The notes: generated from the letters alone by a model not told the origin. Shown: positions 52,881 through 61,600, counted from the stretch's first letter. The stretch is DNA of 64,000 nt from Filibacter tadaridae (GCF_900609045.1 NZ_UXAV01000045.1:1-64000); one strand, 5' to 3'. Numbers and translations: made by a program.

Positions 52881-53089
52881 AATAACCCCCCAGTTCATAC
52901 AAGTATAGCAGTTTCAGCTTTTACTTGGCTACATCTCGACAGCTATAAACGTATTTTCCACATCGAAACTTTTCTTTGTAAAACTTATGGTCATTCTACC
53001 GTAATCCTCAATTGCCTGATGTTCAAGGTACCTATCTATGAGTTTCACATATACTAACTCGACAGTGTATGAAAAGGAGGGAAACCAAT

Positions 53090-53470
53090 TTGACTGACAA
53101 TCTATTACCATTCCAGTCGGGATCTGATAAGGACGAACAATTATATGGTCGACCACATTACCCTGGGATGTCAAATGAATCAAGCACCGAACTATCACAG
53201 GAAGCTTCCGAGGAAAAGGATAGACCGACCAGCCCGCCACCTGCAATCGTTCCACAACAAAAACAGATGGGTACACTCACCGTTGACCCAGGGGCTTTGG
53301 TGGGTTGCCTAAACAGAAACACTTTTATATTGCTAAGCAACCACCAATCTTTCTGGATTTACCCTACGTATATTGACCGCAACACCGTCTCGGGCTATAA
53401 ATGGAACGGCTATATTTGGATTCCTTGGGGAACAGATTTAGATCGAATCATTTCATTCCAATGTTCGTAA
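53090..53470 (+). CDS. Conserved small Bacillales protein of unknown function
   Basis: About 126 residues: a disordered Ser/Glu/Pro-rich first half, then a compact C-terminal domain beginning GALVGCLNRNTFI and ending GTDLDRIISFQC, with an aromatic FWIYPTYIDRNTVSGYKWNG core. Proteins with this tail are common in Bacillus and are usually left unnamed. The TTG start at 53090 has AAAAGGAGGG about 9 bp upstream. An ATG at 53069 would put the ribosome site inside the gene. Confidence 0.6.
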   Translation: MTDNLLPFQSGSDKDEQLYGRPHYPGMSNESSTELSQEASEEKDRPTSPPPAIVPQQKQMGTLTVDPGALVGCLNRNTFILLSNHQSFWIYPTYIDRNTVSGYKWNGYIWIPWGTDLDRIISFQCS

Positions 53471-53603
53471 CGAATTGAAACAGCTACGCTCATTTTTGGG
53501 TATTTGGGCTGTTTTTCTCGAATTATTTTTTTCAAATCAATCATACGCCATGAACAATAGGCGAATTAGCCATACAAAAGATACACAGAGTTCCTATGAA
53601 ATT

Positions 53604-53638
53604 CAAAACCCTCTCAACCAATAGGTGAGAGGGTTTTG
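53604..53638. terminator. Terminator after argG
   Basis: CAAAACCCTCTCA / TGAGAGGGTTTTG perfect 13-bp stem with a 9-nt loop, 15 bp past the argG stop. Confidence 0.8.
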
Positions 53639-53652
53639 AGGTTCATACAGAA

Positions 53653-54861
53653 TCAGTTTTTCACAGTCTTCTTTTCATTAACCATACTATGCACTTCTGT
53701 TGGCAAGCCCCAAAGCTTGATGAAGCCAACAGCGGCAGATTGGTCAAATTCATCATCGGCAGTATACGTTGCCAACTTTTCATCATATAGCGAGTTCGCA
53801 GACTTTCTGCCTTCTACTATCGCATGGCCTTTAAATAGTTTCACACGGACAGTCCCGTTAACAAACTGCTGTGTTTCTTCTATAAAAGCTTCTAGCGCAT
53901 TTTTGAGAGGTGAAAACCATAATCCATTATAGATGAGTTCACTTAATTTCTGTGAAATGATCGGTTTGAAATGGGCTAATTCTTTAACAAGCGTAATATC
54001 TTCCAATTCTTTATGTGCCGTTAGAAGTGTCATGGCACCGGGGCATTCATACACTTCACGGGATTTTATACCGACAAGTCGATTTTCCACATGATCAATA
54101 CGACCAACTCCATGTTTTCCCGCACGATCATTCAACTGAAGAATAAGCTCGCTAAGTGGATATGTCGTCCCATTAATGCTCGTCGGAATACCTTTTTCGA
54201 ATTCAATTTCGAGTAATTCCGGCGTATCGGGGGCATCTTCAATTGCAACCGTCAGTCCATATGCACCTTCTGGTGGGGCAGCCCAAGGATCCTCTAGGAT
54301 GCCGCATTCGTTACTACGGCCCCATAAGTTTTGGTCAATTGAATAAGGACTATCTAAATTGATTGGAATTGGGATATTTTTCTCTTTGGCGTAATTGATC
54401 TCCTCTTCACGAGACCAACTCCATTCACGCACAGGAGCAATCACTTCCAATGAAGGATCAAGCGCTTTAATAGCCACTTCAAAACGGACTTGGTCATTGC
54501 CTTTTCCCGTACATCCATGGGCGACAGCAGTTGCATTTTCCTTATGTGCCACTTCAACCAATTTCTTGGAGATTAAAGGACGGGAAAGCGCTGAAATGAG
54601 TGGGTATTTCTCTTCATACATCGTATGTCCTTGCAGCGCTAATCTTACATACTCATTGGCGAACTCCTCTTTTGCGTCAATAACATAGCTATTCACCGCA
54701 CCGACTTGTAAAGCCTTCGCTTGTATGAAATTCAAGTCTTTCCCTTCCCCCACGTCCAAACAACATGCAATGACCGCATAACCCTGATCCGTCAACCATT
54801 GTACTGCTACTGATGTATCCAAACCTCCAGAATATGCTAAAACCACTTTTTTCTTTTCCAT
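53653..54861 (-). CDS. argG: Argininosuccinate synthase
   Basis: A 402-residue enzyme joining citrulline and aspartate with ATP. The P-loop-type AYSGGLDTS is at about 9-17, [15 protein letters not shown] at about 113-127, and [14 protein letters not shown] and GRIDHVENR follow. argH, often downstream, is absent: a terminator follows at once. The promoter region carries two ARG-box-like sequences in tandem. Confidence 0.95.
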   Translation of the reverse strand: MEKKKVVLAYSGGLDTSVAVQWLTDQGYAVIACCLDVGEGKDLNFIQAKALQVGAVNSYVIDAKEEFANEYVRLALQGHTMYEEKYPLISALSRPLISKKLVEVAHKENATAVAHGCTGKGNDQVRFEVAIKALDPSLEVIAPVREWSWSREEEINYAKEKNIPIPINLDSPYSIDQNLWGRSNECGILEDPWAAPPEGAYGLTVAIEDAPDTPELLEIEFEKGIPTSINGTTYPLSELILQLNDRAGKHGVGRIDHVENRLVGIKSREVYECPGAMTLLTAHKELEDITLVKELAHFKPIISQKLSELIYNGLWFSPLKNALEAFIEETQQFVNGTVRVKLFKGHAIVEGRKSANSLYDEKLATYTADDEFDQSAAVGFIKLWGLPTEVHSMVNEKKTVKN

Positions 54862-54887
54862 ATGAATAATCCCCTTTCATCCGCGAG

Positions 54888-54921
54888 TGAATGTTTATAC
54901 ACATAACTGTATTTTTATAAT
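54888..54921 (-). promoter_or_regulatory. Tandem ARG-box-like sites in front of argG
   Basis: TGTATAAACATTCA (complement of 54888-54901) matches the Bacillus ARG-box core TGAATAAAAATTCA in 12 of 14 positions. ATTATAAAAATACA (complement of 54908-54921) matches in 10 of 14. The sites are 20 bp apart, about two helical turns. Confidence 0.6.
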
Positions 54922-54944
54922 ACCATGTTTTTGGATTAATACAA
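54917..54944 (-). promoter_or_regulatory. argG promoter
   Basis: -35 TTGTAT (54939-54944), 16-bp spacer, -10 TATTAT (54917-54922). The -10 box overlaps the upstream ARG-box-like site. Confidence 0.55.
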
Positions 54945-54971
54945 TCCTTTTTTCGATTTTTTTACAAATTA

Positions 54972-55010
54972 AAAAACGAGAACACAAAATGCTATCGTGT
55001 TTTCGTTTTT
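54972..55010 (-). terminator. Terminator after gdhA
   Basis: AAAAACGAGAACAC / GTGTTTTCGTTTTT 14-bp stem with one G-U pair; could act in both directions. Confidence 0.8.
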
Positions 55011-55028
55011 CACTATGAATCATTACAG

Positions 55029-56417
55029 TTAATTAATGCCGTGGCCGACCATTGCGTCTGCTACTTTTAAAAATCCTGCGATATTTGCACCCATTGCTAG
55101 ATTACCGGGATGCCCAAAATCATCTGCTGCATTTATACAGCTCTGATAGATGTCTTTCATAACTTGATGCAGTTTTTGATCAACTTCTTCGAATGTCCAG
55201 TTAAGCCGCATACTGTTTTGAGACATTTCCATTGCTGAGACTGCTACTCCGCCTGCGTTTGCAGCCTTTGCAGGCGCGAAAAGAACGTGATTCTCTTGAA
55301 ATACGTCAATCGCCTCTTTTGTACATGGCATATTCGCCCCTTCACCAACAGCTTTGACGCCATTTATAACAAGCCAATCGGCAGCTGCTTCATCCAGCTC
55401 ATTTTGAGTAGCACACGGCAATGCGATATCACATGGAATTGACCAAATCGAAGAACAATCCTCATGATACTCTGCAGTCGGATGATCCTTCACGTACTCC
55501 CATATCCGTCTATTAGCATTCTCTTTTAAACGTTTTACCGTCTCGACGTCGATACCATTTCCATCATAAATATAACCACTTGAATCACTACATGCTACAA
55601 CTTTCGCACCAAGTTGAATTGCCTTTTCCATCGCATATGTAGAGACGTTTCCCGAACCCGACACAACTACCGTACTACCCCGGAATTGCAGGTTTTTTCC
55701 TCTCAACATTTCTTCAACAAAATAGATGGTTCCATATCCAGTTGCTTCTTTTCGACCGAGACTTCCACCATGCTGAGGGTCTTTACCCGTTAGAACGCCC
55801 GCAGCATAGCCGCCCCTTAAGCGCTTGTATTGCCCAAACATGTAACCGATTTCCCTTTTTCCTACACCTATATCCCCTGCCGGTACATCCGTATCAGGTC
55901 CAATATATTTACTTAGTTCAGTCATGAAGCTTTGTGTGAAACGCATCACCTCACGTTCTGATTTACCTTTTGGATCAAAGTCGGAGCCCCCTTTTCCTGC
56001 TCCTATCGGTTGACCGGTTAAAGCATTTTTAAATATTTGTTCGAAAGCAAGAAATTTCATAATGCTACTATTCACTGTCGGGTGGAATCTGATTCCGCCT
56101 TTGTAAGGACCAAGTTCACTATTGAACTGAACACGAAAGCCACGATTCACATGTACTTTTCCTTGATCGTCTTCCCACGCTACGCGAAACGTAATAATTC
56201 GTTCAGGTTCGGTAATGCGTTCAAGTATTCCATTTGCGATATATTCAGGATGTTGGGCAAACACTGGACGGAGGGAATCGAATATTTCTCTCGTTGCTTG
56301 TAGGAATTCTGCTTCATCGGGATTTCTTTTCTTTACCAAAGCATATACTTCATGGACGTAATCATTCGCCTTGTTTTTAATCTCTAATTGAACTTCAGTT
56401 GAATTTATCAAACGCAT
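55029..56417 (-). CDS. gdhA: NADP-type glutamate dehydrogenase
   Basis: A 462-residue anabolic-type glutamate dehydrogenase (hexameric small-subunit class). ELGPYKGGIRFHPTV and PIGAGKGGSDFDPKGKS contain the catalytic and substrate Lys residues, then DVPAGDIGVGKREIGYMFGQYKR, and the NAD(P) fold has VVVSGSGNVSTYA. Length matches NADP enzymes rather than the 420-residue RocG/GudB type. AGGAGGAGC lies 4-5 bp before the ATG. A promoter and a terminator-like leader hairpin precede it. Confidence 0.92.
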   Translation of the reverse strand: MRLINSTEVQLEIKNKANDYVHEVYALVKKRNPDEAEFLQATREIFDSLRPVFAQHPEYIANGILERITEPERIITFRVAWEDDQGKVHVNRGFRVQFNSELGPYKGGIRFHPTVNSSIMKFLAFEQIFKNALTGQPIGAGKGGSDFDPKGKSEREVMRFTQSFMTELSKYIGPDTDVPAGDIGVGKREIGYMFGQYKRLRGGYAAGVLTGKDPQHGGSLGRKEATGYGTIYFVEEMLRGKNLQFRGSTVVVSGSGNVSTYAMEKAIQLGAKVVACSDSSGYIYDGNGIDVETVKRLKENANRRIWEYVKDHPTAEYHEDCSSIWSIPCDIALPCATQNELDEAAADWLVINGVKAVGEGANMPCTKEAIDVFQENHVLFAPAKAANAGGVAVSAMEMSQNSMRLNWTFEEVDQKLHQVMKDIYQSCINAADDFGHPGNLAMGANIAGFLKVADAMVGHGIN

Positions 56418-56443
56418 TCAGCTCCTCCTGTAGAATATAAAAA

Positions 56444-56461
56444 GAGAATCCATTGATTCTC
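56444..56461 (-). promoter_or_regulatory. Terminator-like hairpin in the gdhA leader
   Basis: GAGAATC/GATTCTC stem with a 4-nt loop followed on the minus strand by TTTTTAT, between the gdhA promoter and its ribosome site. It may be an attenuator. Confidence 0.45.
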
Positions 56462-56505
56462 CCTTTCAGTGATTGAATATTTGTTCCATTCCACCATTTC
56501 TTACT

Positions 56506-56534
56506 ATTATCGCTGAAAATTAGAAAAGATTCAA
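56506..56534 (-). promoter_or_regulatory. gdhA promoter
   Basis: -35 TTGAAT (56529-56534), 17-bp spacer, -10 GATAAT (56506-56511), giving a leader of about 80 nt. Confidence 0.65.
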
Positions 56535-56732
56535 TATGAAAACGAAATATATTTTATATTTTTGCATTTAAGTGGCAATTGCATGCAGTCGATGCTAATA
56601 AAAAATAGTTGATTTTTTAGAAAATAAGTGTATTATTACACTATTCAAACATATGATTTGAAAGAGAGTATACGCTTTTTTTCATACCGATGTATTTGAA
56701 AATCGCTGAGTCCAGGAAGGATGAGAAGAAGT

Positions 56733-56873
56733 ATGAAATTCAAAAAGATAGTGCGTACATTTATAGGGGCAAATGTAATGCTGGTGATGACTTTCGCTTT
56801 TCTACCTCTTCTACTTTTCAATCCGGATGTCGAATTTCTACAAACTTTTATGAATTACCTTAATAAGGAGTAA
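56733..56873 (+). CDS. 46-residue single-helix membrane protein, unknown
   Basis: ATG 56733 to TAA 56871-56873: a basic start (MKFKKIVRTF), a 20-residue hydrophobic helix (NVMLVMTFAFLPLLLF) and a short charged tail (FMNYLNKE). AGGAAGG lies 12 bp upstream; an in-frame ATG at 56721 is directly after it, so the exact start is open. A perfect 17-bp terminator follows at 56883-56920, which supports a real transcription unit. Confidence 0.55.
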   Translation: MKFKKIVRTFIGANVMLVMTFAFLPLLLFNPDVEFLQTFMNYLNKE

Positions 56874-56882
56874 TAAAAGAAG

Positions 56883-56920
56883 GAATGAGCCATAAGTGCA
56901 AAAGCACTTATGGCTCATTC
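56883..56920. terminator. Bidirectional terminator
   Basis: Perfect 17-bp inverted repeat with a 4-nt loop, then TTTCTTTTTC on the plus strand; it also lies 9 bp past the minus-strand sleL stop. Confidence 0.9.
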
Positions 56921-56928
56921 TTTCTTTT

Positions 56929-58215
56929 TCAACTTAGTTTTTCGATTATGAAGTTATCTTTTAGCAACAGCCAGTTTTGCGGGAATGACAAGCCTAGCTT
57001 CCAGTACATGATTCCACGTAAATCAAATTGCTTTATCAAGTCGAATTTAGCTTGAATACTCCGTGCATCCTCAAACCATACTTCATGAACAACCCCTGCG
57101 TCATCTGTATAGCGGAAATGAGGTGCTTGCGCCTCATAGTCATATTGAATGGCGACGTTTTCCTGTAGCGCAATCATCAGCGCCTGCTGGGGACTGATTG
57201 CTTTTGCCGCGCTTCCTCCTTCTGAAGGTAAAGGGAAACTCCAATCATAACCATATAGATTTTGACCCAGAAAAATTTTGTTTTTAGGGATTTGACTGAC
57301 TGCGTATTCAACAACTTCACGCACTGGATTGATAGGACTAACAGCCTGTGGATCGCTATACGTATAGCCCCACTCATAGGTCATAAGAGAAACAAAGTCA
57401 ACGATTTCACCATGTGCTTTGTAATCGTGAGCACCATATATGCCAGTTTTTATATCACTTGCTTTAGGTACAAGTGCTGTAGAAAGTGTTAATCCCGCCG
57501 AATGTATACGATCTCTTGCATTTCTTAAAAAATTGTTATACAAATCCCTATCTTCGGGATGAAGTAATTCAAAGTCAAAATGGATATCCTTATATCCTAC
57601 TTCTTTGGCAACTTGAATTAAGTTATCAAATAACCGATTTTGAACAGCCTCATTTGTAAATATTTCATGGGCGAGATCTGCACTGAACGCATAATTTTCT
57701 AAATTACTAACAACAAGTGCATTCGTAGCTCCAGCCGACTTTGCGATTTCCGGAATATCGTCGATTGTCGGTGCTTTAAGCGACCCATCACGTTGCGCTT
57801 TATAACTAAACATGGCAAGATACGTTAATGCATCCACTCGATTCTTTACTACATCAATCATCGTTTCAGTAACAGGCGTTCTTGGCTCAACGTACAATAA
57901 TGATTGAATTGTTTTTTTCGGTCGTGCAGGAATATAAAGCCGTTGACCAATATGAAGTATCGCGTTCGGAGATATATTATTCACGCGGGCGAGTTCTTCA
58001 TACGTCATTCCATAGGAGTTAGCAATGGCGTAGAGTGATTCACCTTGTTGAACCCAATGATAACTTCCTATAATCGGGATGACTAAAGCTTGCCCAACAA
58101 CTAATTGTGATGGGTCTGGAAGCTCATTCGCCGTCGCAATCTCCTGATAAGTAATTCCATAACTTCTTGCAATGCCATATAAACTTTGCCCTCTTTGAAC
58201 AACATGAATTTGCAC
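56929..58215 (-). CDS. sleL: Spore cortex-lytic N-acetylglucosaminidase (SleL/YaaH-like)
   Basis: A 428-residue protein with two LysM domains at about 1-46 and 53-97 (each with GQSLYGIA or GESLYAIA) and a GH18 barrel at about 105-428. The catalytic DxxDxE-type motif is DIHFDFELL near 204-212. This architecture and length match SleL/YaaH, a spore-located enzyme that degrades cortex fragments during germination. There is no signal peptide, as usual for spore-coat-targeted YaaH. It is divergent from a CotF-like coat protein gene. Confidence 0.88.
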   Translation of the reverse strand: MQIHVVQRGQSLYGIARSYGITYQEIATANELPDPSQLVVGQALVIPIIGSYHWVQQGESLYAIANSYGMTYEELARVNNISPNAILHIGQRLYIPARPKKTIQSLLYVEPRTPVTETMIDVVKNRVDALTYLAMFSYKAQRDGSLKAPTIDDIPEIAKSAGATNALVVSNLENYAFSADLAHEIFTNEAVQNRLFDNLIQVAKEVGYKDIHFDFELLHPEDRDLYNNFLRNARDRIHSAGLTLSTALVPKASDIKTGIYGAHDYKAHGEIVDFVSLMTYEWGYTYSDPQAVSPINPVREVVEYAVSQIPKNKIFLGQNLYGYDWSFPLPSEGGSAAKAISPQQALMIALQENVAIQYDYEAQAPHFRYTDDAGVVHEVWFEDARSIQAKFDLIKQFDLRGIMYWKLGLSFPQNWLLLKDNFIIEKLS

Positions 58216-58325
58216 GTAAAATCATCTACCTTCCTACAAATAAAATAGCTATACCTTATCCTATTTTTGCAGACCGAAGATTATGTATAAAAACGTGTTG
58301 AACATCGTTCATTCATTTTTTTCAT

Positions 58326-58354
58326 GAATACCTTTCTCTTCTTTATCCATACTA
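58326..58354 (+). promoter_or_regulatory. Sigma-G-like promoter of the CotF-like gene
   Basis: GAATA (58326-58330), 17-bp spacer, CATACTA (58348-58354), fitting the forespore pattern GMATR-N17-18-CATNHTA. It lies 38 bp upstream of the GTG start. Confidence 0.5.
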
Positions 58355-58392
58355 CTAAAGGTTTAGAAAATAAGTCGAGGAGGCAAAAAAGA

Positions 58393-59031
58393 GTGACCCA
58401 AAATCAAACTGGTGAAACACATCTAAACATGCATTCGGGAAACGTTCCCCCACAGATGAATCACGGCGGGCATGAATTATTTGATGTCCACGAGGTACTG
58501 TCCGGCACTGTTGCAGCCCTGAATCAGGCCATGTTGCTCCGATCACATGTCAAAGATCCTGAACTTCTTGACATTTTAGATCGTCAATATCGTTTCACGT
58601 TGAACGAATATAATACGACGGTCGAGTGTTTCAAAACCGGACAGGATCCTACACAACCTACACAAAGTTACGAGATGAAACAAGGCAATGACTTCGTGTA
58701 TGGCATGAAAGAATCACCACCAAAAAAACCGATTCAATCGGCAGATGAAATTTCTGATGAAATCATTTCAGGGTTTTTACTTGGAGCGTGCAAAACAGCT
58801 GCATCCGCAAAAACGATGTCTGCACTCGAAACATGTAATCCAGTTGTTCGGAGAGTACTCGCGGATTCCATACCGAACTGCATTGAAATGGCATACGAAC
58901 TTTCAATTTATCAAAATAAGCATCACTATTATCAAGTACCACAACTCGCCCAACAAGACATGCAACAATTATTGAACGCATTTGCACCTGCCCAAGGCCA
59001 ACCTGGAATGCCGAATAACAACATTCAATAA
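58393..59031 (+). CDS. Spore coat protein, CotF/YhcQ family
   Basis: About 212 residues. The CotF-type helical region is HELFDVHEVLSGTVAALNQAMLL (about 28-50) and EISDEIISGFLLGACKTAASAKTMSALE (about 122-149), with Gln/Asn/Pro-rich ends. B. subtilis YhcQ is a similar-sized, sigma-G-controlled spore protein. GTG start at 58393 has AGGAGG at 58378-58383. The sigma-G-like promoter and sleL next door agree with a spore role. Confidence 0.78.
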   Translation: MTQNQTGETHLNMHSGNVPPQMNHGGHELFDVHEVLSGTVAALNQAMLLRSHVKDPELLDILDRQYRFTLNEYNTTVECFKTGQDPTQPTQSYEMKQGNDFVYGMKESPPKKPIQSADEISDEIISGFLLGACKTAASAKTMSALETCNPVVRRVLADSIPNCIEMAYELSIYQNKHHYYQVPQLAQQDMQQLLNAFAPAQGQPGMPNNNIQ

Positions 59032-59036
59032 CAAGT

Positions 59037-59088
59037 CCAATATAAACAGGCACCCACGTTACCTACAGTGGGTGCCTGTTTATATTGG
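59037..59088. repeat. 21-bp perfect inverted repeat without T-run
   Basis: Arms 59037-59057 and 59068-59088, ten-base loop, just after the CotF-like gene. It is long and perfect but lacks a clear T tract, so it may be a processing hairpin or an atypical terminator. Confidence 0.75.
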
Positions 59089-59140
59089 GAATTGTTCACT
59101 GTCCCGTTGAATCTAAAATTGAATTCACAATATGCATCGA

Positions 59141-60055
59141 TTACTTTAACTTAGTTGAGAAGTTCTGTGGTGCTGCTGAATGGAAACGCATAAGTTCTCC
59201 AGTTCGTGGATGAACAAGCGCTAGCGCAGTTGCGTGTAAACCGAGACGCTTAATGGGGCTTACTGTGGAGCCGTATTTCTTATCCCCGACTACAGGATGG
59301 CCGAGTTCTTCCATATGAACACGAATTTGGTTTTTACGACCGGTTTCCAATTCCACTTCGAGCAAAGTAAAGTTCTTGTTTGAACGAATTTTTTTGTAAT
59401 GGGTAATCGCATGCTGTCCCCCATTATCGACTTGACTTGAATACACTTTAAACGTTTTACTTTCAGTGAGCCAAGATGAAATCTTACCTTGATCTTTTTT
59501 GACATTACCTTCTACCAAGGTAGTATAAAGACGCTCTTTCACGACTTCCTGCCAATTTTCCTGCAACTTTTTCTTTATGTCTTCACTTTTTGCAAAGAGC
59601 ATTATACCTGATGTATCCTTGTCCAACCGATGCACTACGAAGACTTTATTGTACGGGTTACTTTCTTTGACGTATTCTTTCAACTGTTTATAGGCAGTCA
59701 TTTCGTGTTGATCCTTAGCTGCGACAGACAGTATACCCGAATCTTTTGTAATGACGATAATATCATCATCTTCGTGTAAAATCTCAATTCCATCCAAGAC
59801 ACTTTCCTTTAAAGCGGCCTGATTTGTCAGTATGGCAACGGTATGTCCCGGCTGCAATGGATAATTATGCTGTGTCACCATTTTCCCGTTGACTGTCACT
59901 TGCCCCCTTGTCAATATGGATTTTACTGAGTTCCGACTACTTTTCGCCATTGTCTGTAAAAGAAACGGCAATAACTCCATCGGCTCCTTCACCGTGTGAA
60001 GAAATGTATCTGCTTTTCGTTTGGGTTCATTTTTTTGATTTTTTCTCATATCCAA
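59141..60055 (-). CDS. RluA-family pseudouridine synthase
   Basis: A 304-residue rRNA or tRNA pseudouridine synthase. An S4-like N-terminal domain (about 37-72: SSRNSVKSILTRGQVTVNGK) is followed by the catalytic HRLDKDTSG motif at 142-150 with D145 as nucleophile, then GRKNQIRVHMEELGHPVVGDKKYG (about 239-262). It is one of several RluA paralogues usual in Bacillales; the exact site modified cannot be told. Confidence 0.88.
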   Translation of the reverse strand: MDMRKNQKNEPKRKADTFLHTVKEPMELLPFLLQTMAKSSRNSVKSILTRGQVTVNGKMVTQHNYPLQPGHTVAILTNQAALKESVLDGIEILHEDDDIIVITKDSGILSVAAKDQHEMTAYKQLKEYVKESNPYNKVFVVHRLDKDTSGIMLFAKSEDIKKKLQENWQEVVKERLYTTLVEGNVKKDQGKISSWLTESKTFKVYSSQVDNGGQHAITHYKKIRSNKNFTLLEVELETGRKNQIRVHMEELGHPVVGDKKYGSTVSPIKRLGLHATALALVHPRTGELMRFHSAAPQNFSTKLK

Positions 60056-60155
60056 AACGCCTCACTCTCTTCTTCCATTATGCTCAAATTGCTCCAACAA
60101 TACAAACACTGTATGATGAATAAAGGAATTAATTTCAAAGATGGAGGAATAGATA

Positions 60156-60821
60156 ATGGGTATACGTGTTGCAATATTTGACTTTGACGGAACTTTGTAT
60201 GCAAAAGAGACATTTCAACTACTAATGGAGCATTTGAAATCACACCCTGTTCACCATACAAAATACAATCGTTTTTTCCGTTCTCTCTTGCCTCCTTTCA
60301 TTGGTTATAAAATGAAAATTGTCCCTGAATCCAAAATGAAAGAACGTTCCATGCAAATCTATTTGGATGCACTGGCACATTTAAACAACGAGGAATTGGT
60401 CGCCTTTTTCGAGGAGATGACAGATAAGGTGCAACAAGATTTTAATCCAGCTGTTGTGAACCGTTTCAATCAGCATGCCGCTGACAATATACATATCATG
60501 CTTGTGTCTGGTGCATACACACACTTACTCCATGCAGTGACGGGCGGAATGCAATTCGATACGATTATCGGAACAGACATCCCGATGAAAGAACAATCCA
60601 TTGATAGTCAGACACCTATTTTCCATGTGCAAGGTTCTCGGAAAAATGAAAAAATCAAACTAGCACTGGATGGATTAGAAATCGATTGGGAAAACAGTTT
60701 TGCATATGGGGATAGTTTCTCTGATTTGTCCGTTCTTGAACTTGTGGGAAATCCAGTTGCCGTGCGTCCTGAACCAAGGTTGCGGACAATTGCCAAGGAA
60801 CGGTCTTGGGAAATCATCTAA
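60156..60821 (+). CDS. HAD-IB-type phosphatase (SerB-like)
   Basis: A 221-residue HAD hydrolase. Motif I is FDFDGTLY with nucleophile D9 and acid D11, motif II LVSGAY near 114-119, motif III Lys in NEKIKLAL, motif IV YGDSFSDLSVLELVG near 187-201. The helical cap fits the HAD-IB group. Substrate unknown. GGAGGAA lies 7 bp before ATG 60156. Confidence 0.85.
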   Translation: MGIRVAIFDFDGTLYAKETFQLLMEHLKSHPVHHTKYNRFFRSLLPPFIGYKMKIVPESKMKERSMQIYLDALAHLNNEELVAFFEEMTDKVQQDFNPAVVNRFNQHAADNIHIMLVSGAYTHLLHAVTGGMQFDTIIGTDIPMKEQSIDSQTPIFHVQGSRKNEKIKLALDGLEIDWENSFAYGDSFSDLSVLELVGNPVAVRPEPRLRTIAKERSWEII

Positions 60822-60851
60822 AAAGCGAAGCCGCTAATTGGCTTCGCTTTT
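60821..60851. terminator. Bidirectional terminator
   Basis: AAAAGCGAAGCC/GGCTTCGCTTTT perfect 12-bp stem between the HAD gene and the convergent SMR gene. Confidence 0.85.
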
Positions 60852-60856
60852 ATCTT

Positions 60857-61171
60857 TCATGATAGTGCTTTTAAACCGACAACCCCAACGATAATCAAAA
60901 AAACGCTTGCGATACGCCATTTCCCTTTCGACTCTCCGAAAAAAATCATATTGATGATAACGGCACCCGCTGTTCCAATACCAATCCATACTGCGTATGC
61001 AACACTTACTTGCAAATACCTAAACGCTATATACAAAAATAAGAAAGAACTGCCGAATCCACCCGCATAAAGAAGACCACTTCCCATTGTTTTACTTTGG
61101 CTATATTTCTTTAGCCCGACTACTCCGAGAATCTCACTTACCGCTGCAAAAAACACAAAAAGCCAACCCAT
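60857..61171 (-). CDS. SMR-family multidrug efflux subunit, second of a pair
   Basis: About 104 residues with four transmembrane helices. The essential Glu of helix 1 is E13 (AVSEILGVVGLK), and YAVWIGIGTAGAVIIN is the helix 3 signature. It starts 1 bp after the stop of the upstream SMR gene, with GAAGGA as ribosome site, so the two form a coupled pair such as YkkCD or EbrAB that probably assembles as a heterodimer. Confidence 0.88.
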   Translation of the reverse strand: MGWLFVFFAAVSEILGVVGLKKYSQSKTMGSGLLYAGGFGSSFLFLYIAFRYLQVSVAYAVWIGIGTAGAVIINMIFFGESKGKWRIASVFLIIVGVVGLKALS

Positions 61172-61172
61172 T

Positions 61173-61520
61173 TTATACAGTTCCTTCCTTCGATTTTTTC
61201 TCCTCATTATCATCAGCCAGTTTTAGTCCAATAACGCCGATAACGAGTACGACAATAAAGAAAACTTTCCCACCGCTTAAGCTGCCACCAAACAGTAATA
61301 CATCCATTAACGATGTTCCAATAGTTCCGATACCCGCAAAAATTGCGTATACCGTTCCTGTCGGAAGTGTTTCACAAGCTATCGTAAGGAAATGAAAGTC
61401 CAAAATAATAAAACCTATAATAAAAATCCAATGCCACCATTCACTTGCTGTATTGAATCCATAAATCCATACCAATTCAAAAAAGCTTGTCATCCCGACG
61501 GCAAACCATGCTTTATTCAT
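61173..61520 (-). CDS. SMR-family multidrug efflux subunit, first of a pair
   Basis: About 115 residues, four helices, conserved E15 in helix 1 (SFFELVWIYG), helix 3 signature GTVYAIFAGIGTIGT, and a charged C-terminal tail (DDNEEKKSKEG) that its partner lacks. GGAG lies 8 bp before ATG 61520. The TetR-type operator at 61540-61556 is immediately upstream. First SMR gene behind the tetR gene on the same strand. Confidence 0.88.
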   Translation of the reverse strand: MNKAWFAVGMTSFFELVWIYGFNTASEWWHWIFIIGFIILDFHFLTIACETLPTGTVYAIFAGIGTIGTSLMDVLLFGGSLSGGKVFFIVVLVIGVIGLKLADDNEEKKSKEGTV

Positions 61521-61539
61521 AATTAATTCTCCTTGTTTA

Positions 61540-61556
61540 TGACTGACTGTCATTCA
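61540..61556. promoter_or_regulatory. TetR-type operator in front of the SMR pair
   Basis: TGACTGACTGTCATTCA, a 17-bp palindrome with one mismatched pair, identical to 62197-62213. Confidence 0.8.
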
Positions 61557-61600
61557 TATGCTGCTATTAACTTTCCCAGTGGCAGGTTCTGACATCCAGT

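Larger units (their letters stand above)
56418..56732. other. Divergent region gdhA / 46-residue ORF
   Basis: Contains the gdhA leader hairpin and promoter on the minus strand and AT-rich DNA that must hold the promoter of the small ORF at 56733. No longer gene is seen. Confidence 0.5.

Noticed and set aside
52929-53276. 115-residue minus-strand ORF overlapping the small gene at 53090
   Set aside because: No ribosome site; the plus-strand frame has a good ribosome site and a recognisable C-terminal domain.
56575-56610. Inverted bits around GCAATTGCATGC as a possible operator
   Set aside because: Short, and expected by chance in AT-rich DNA.
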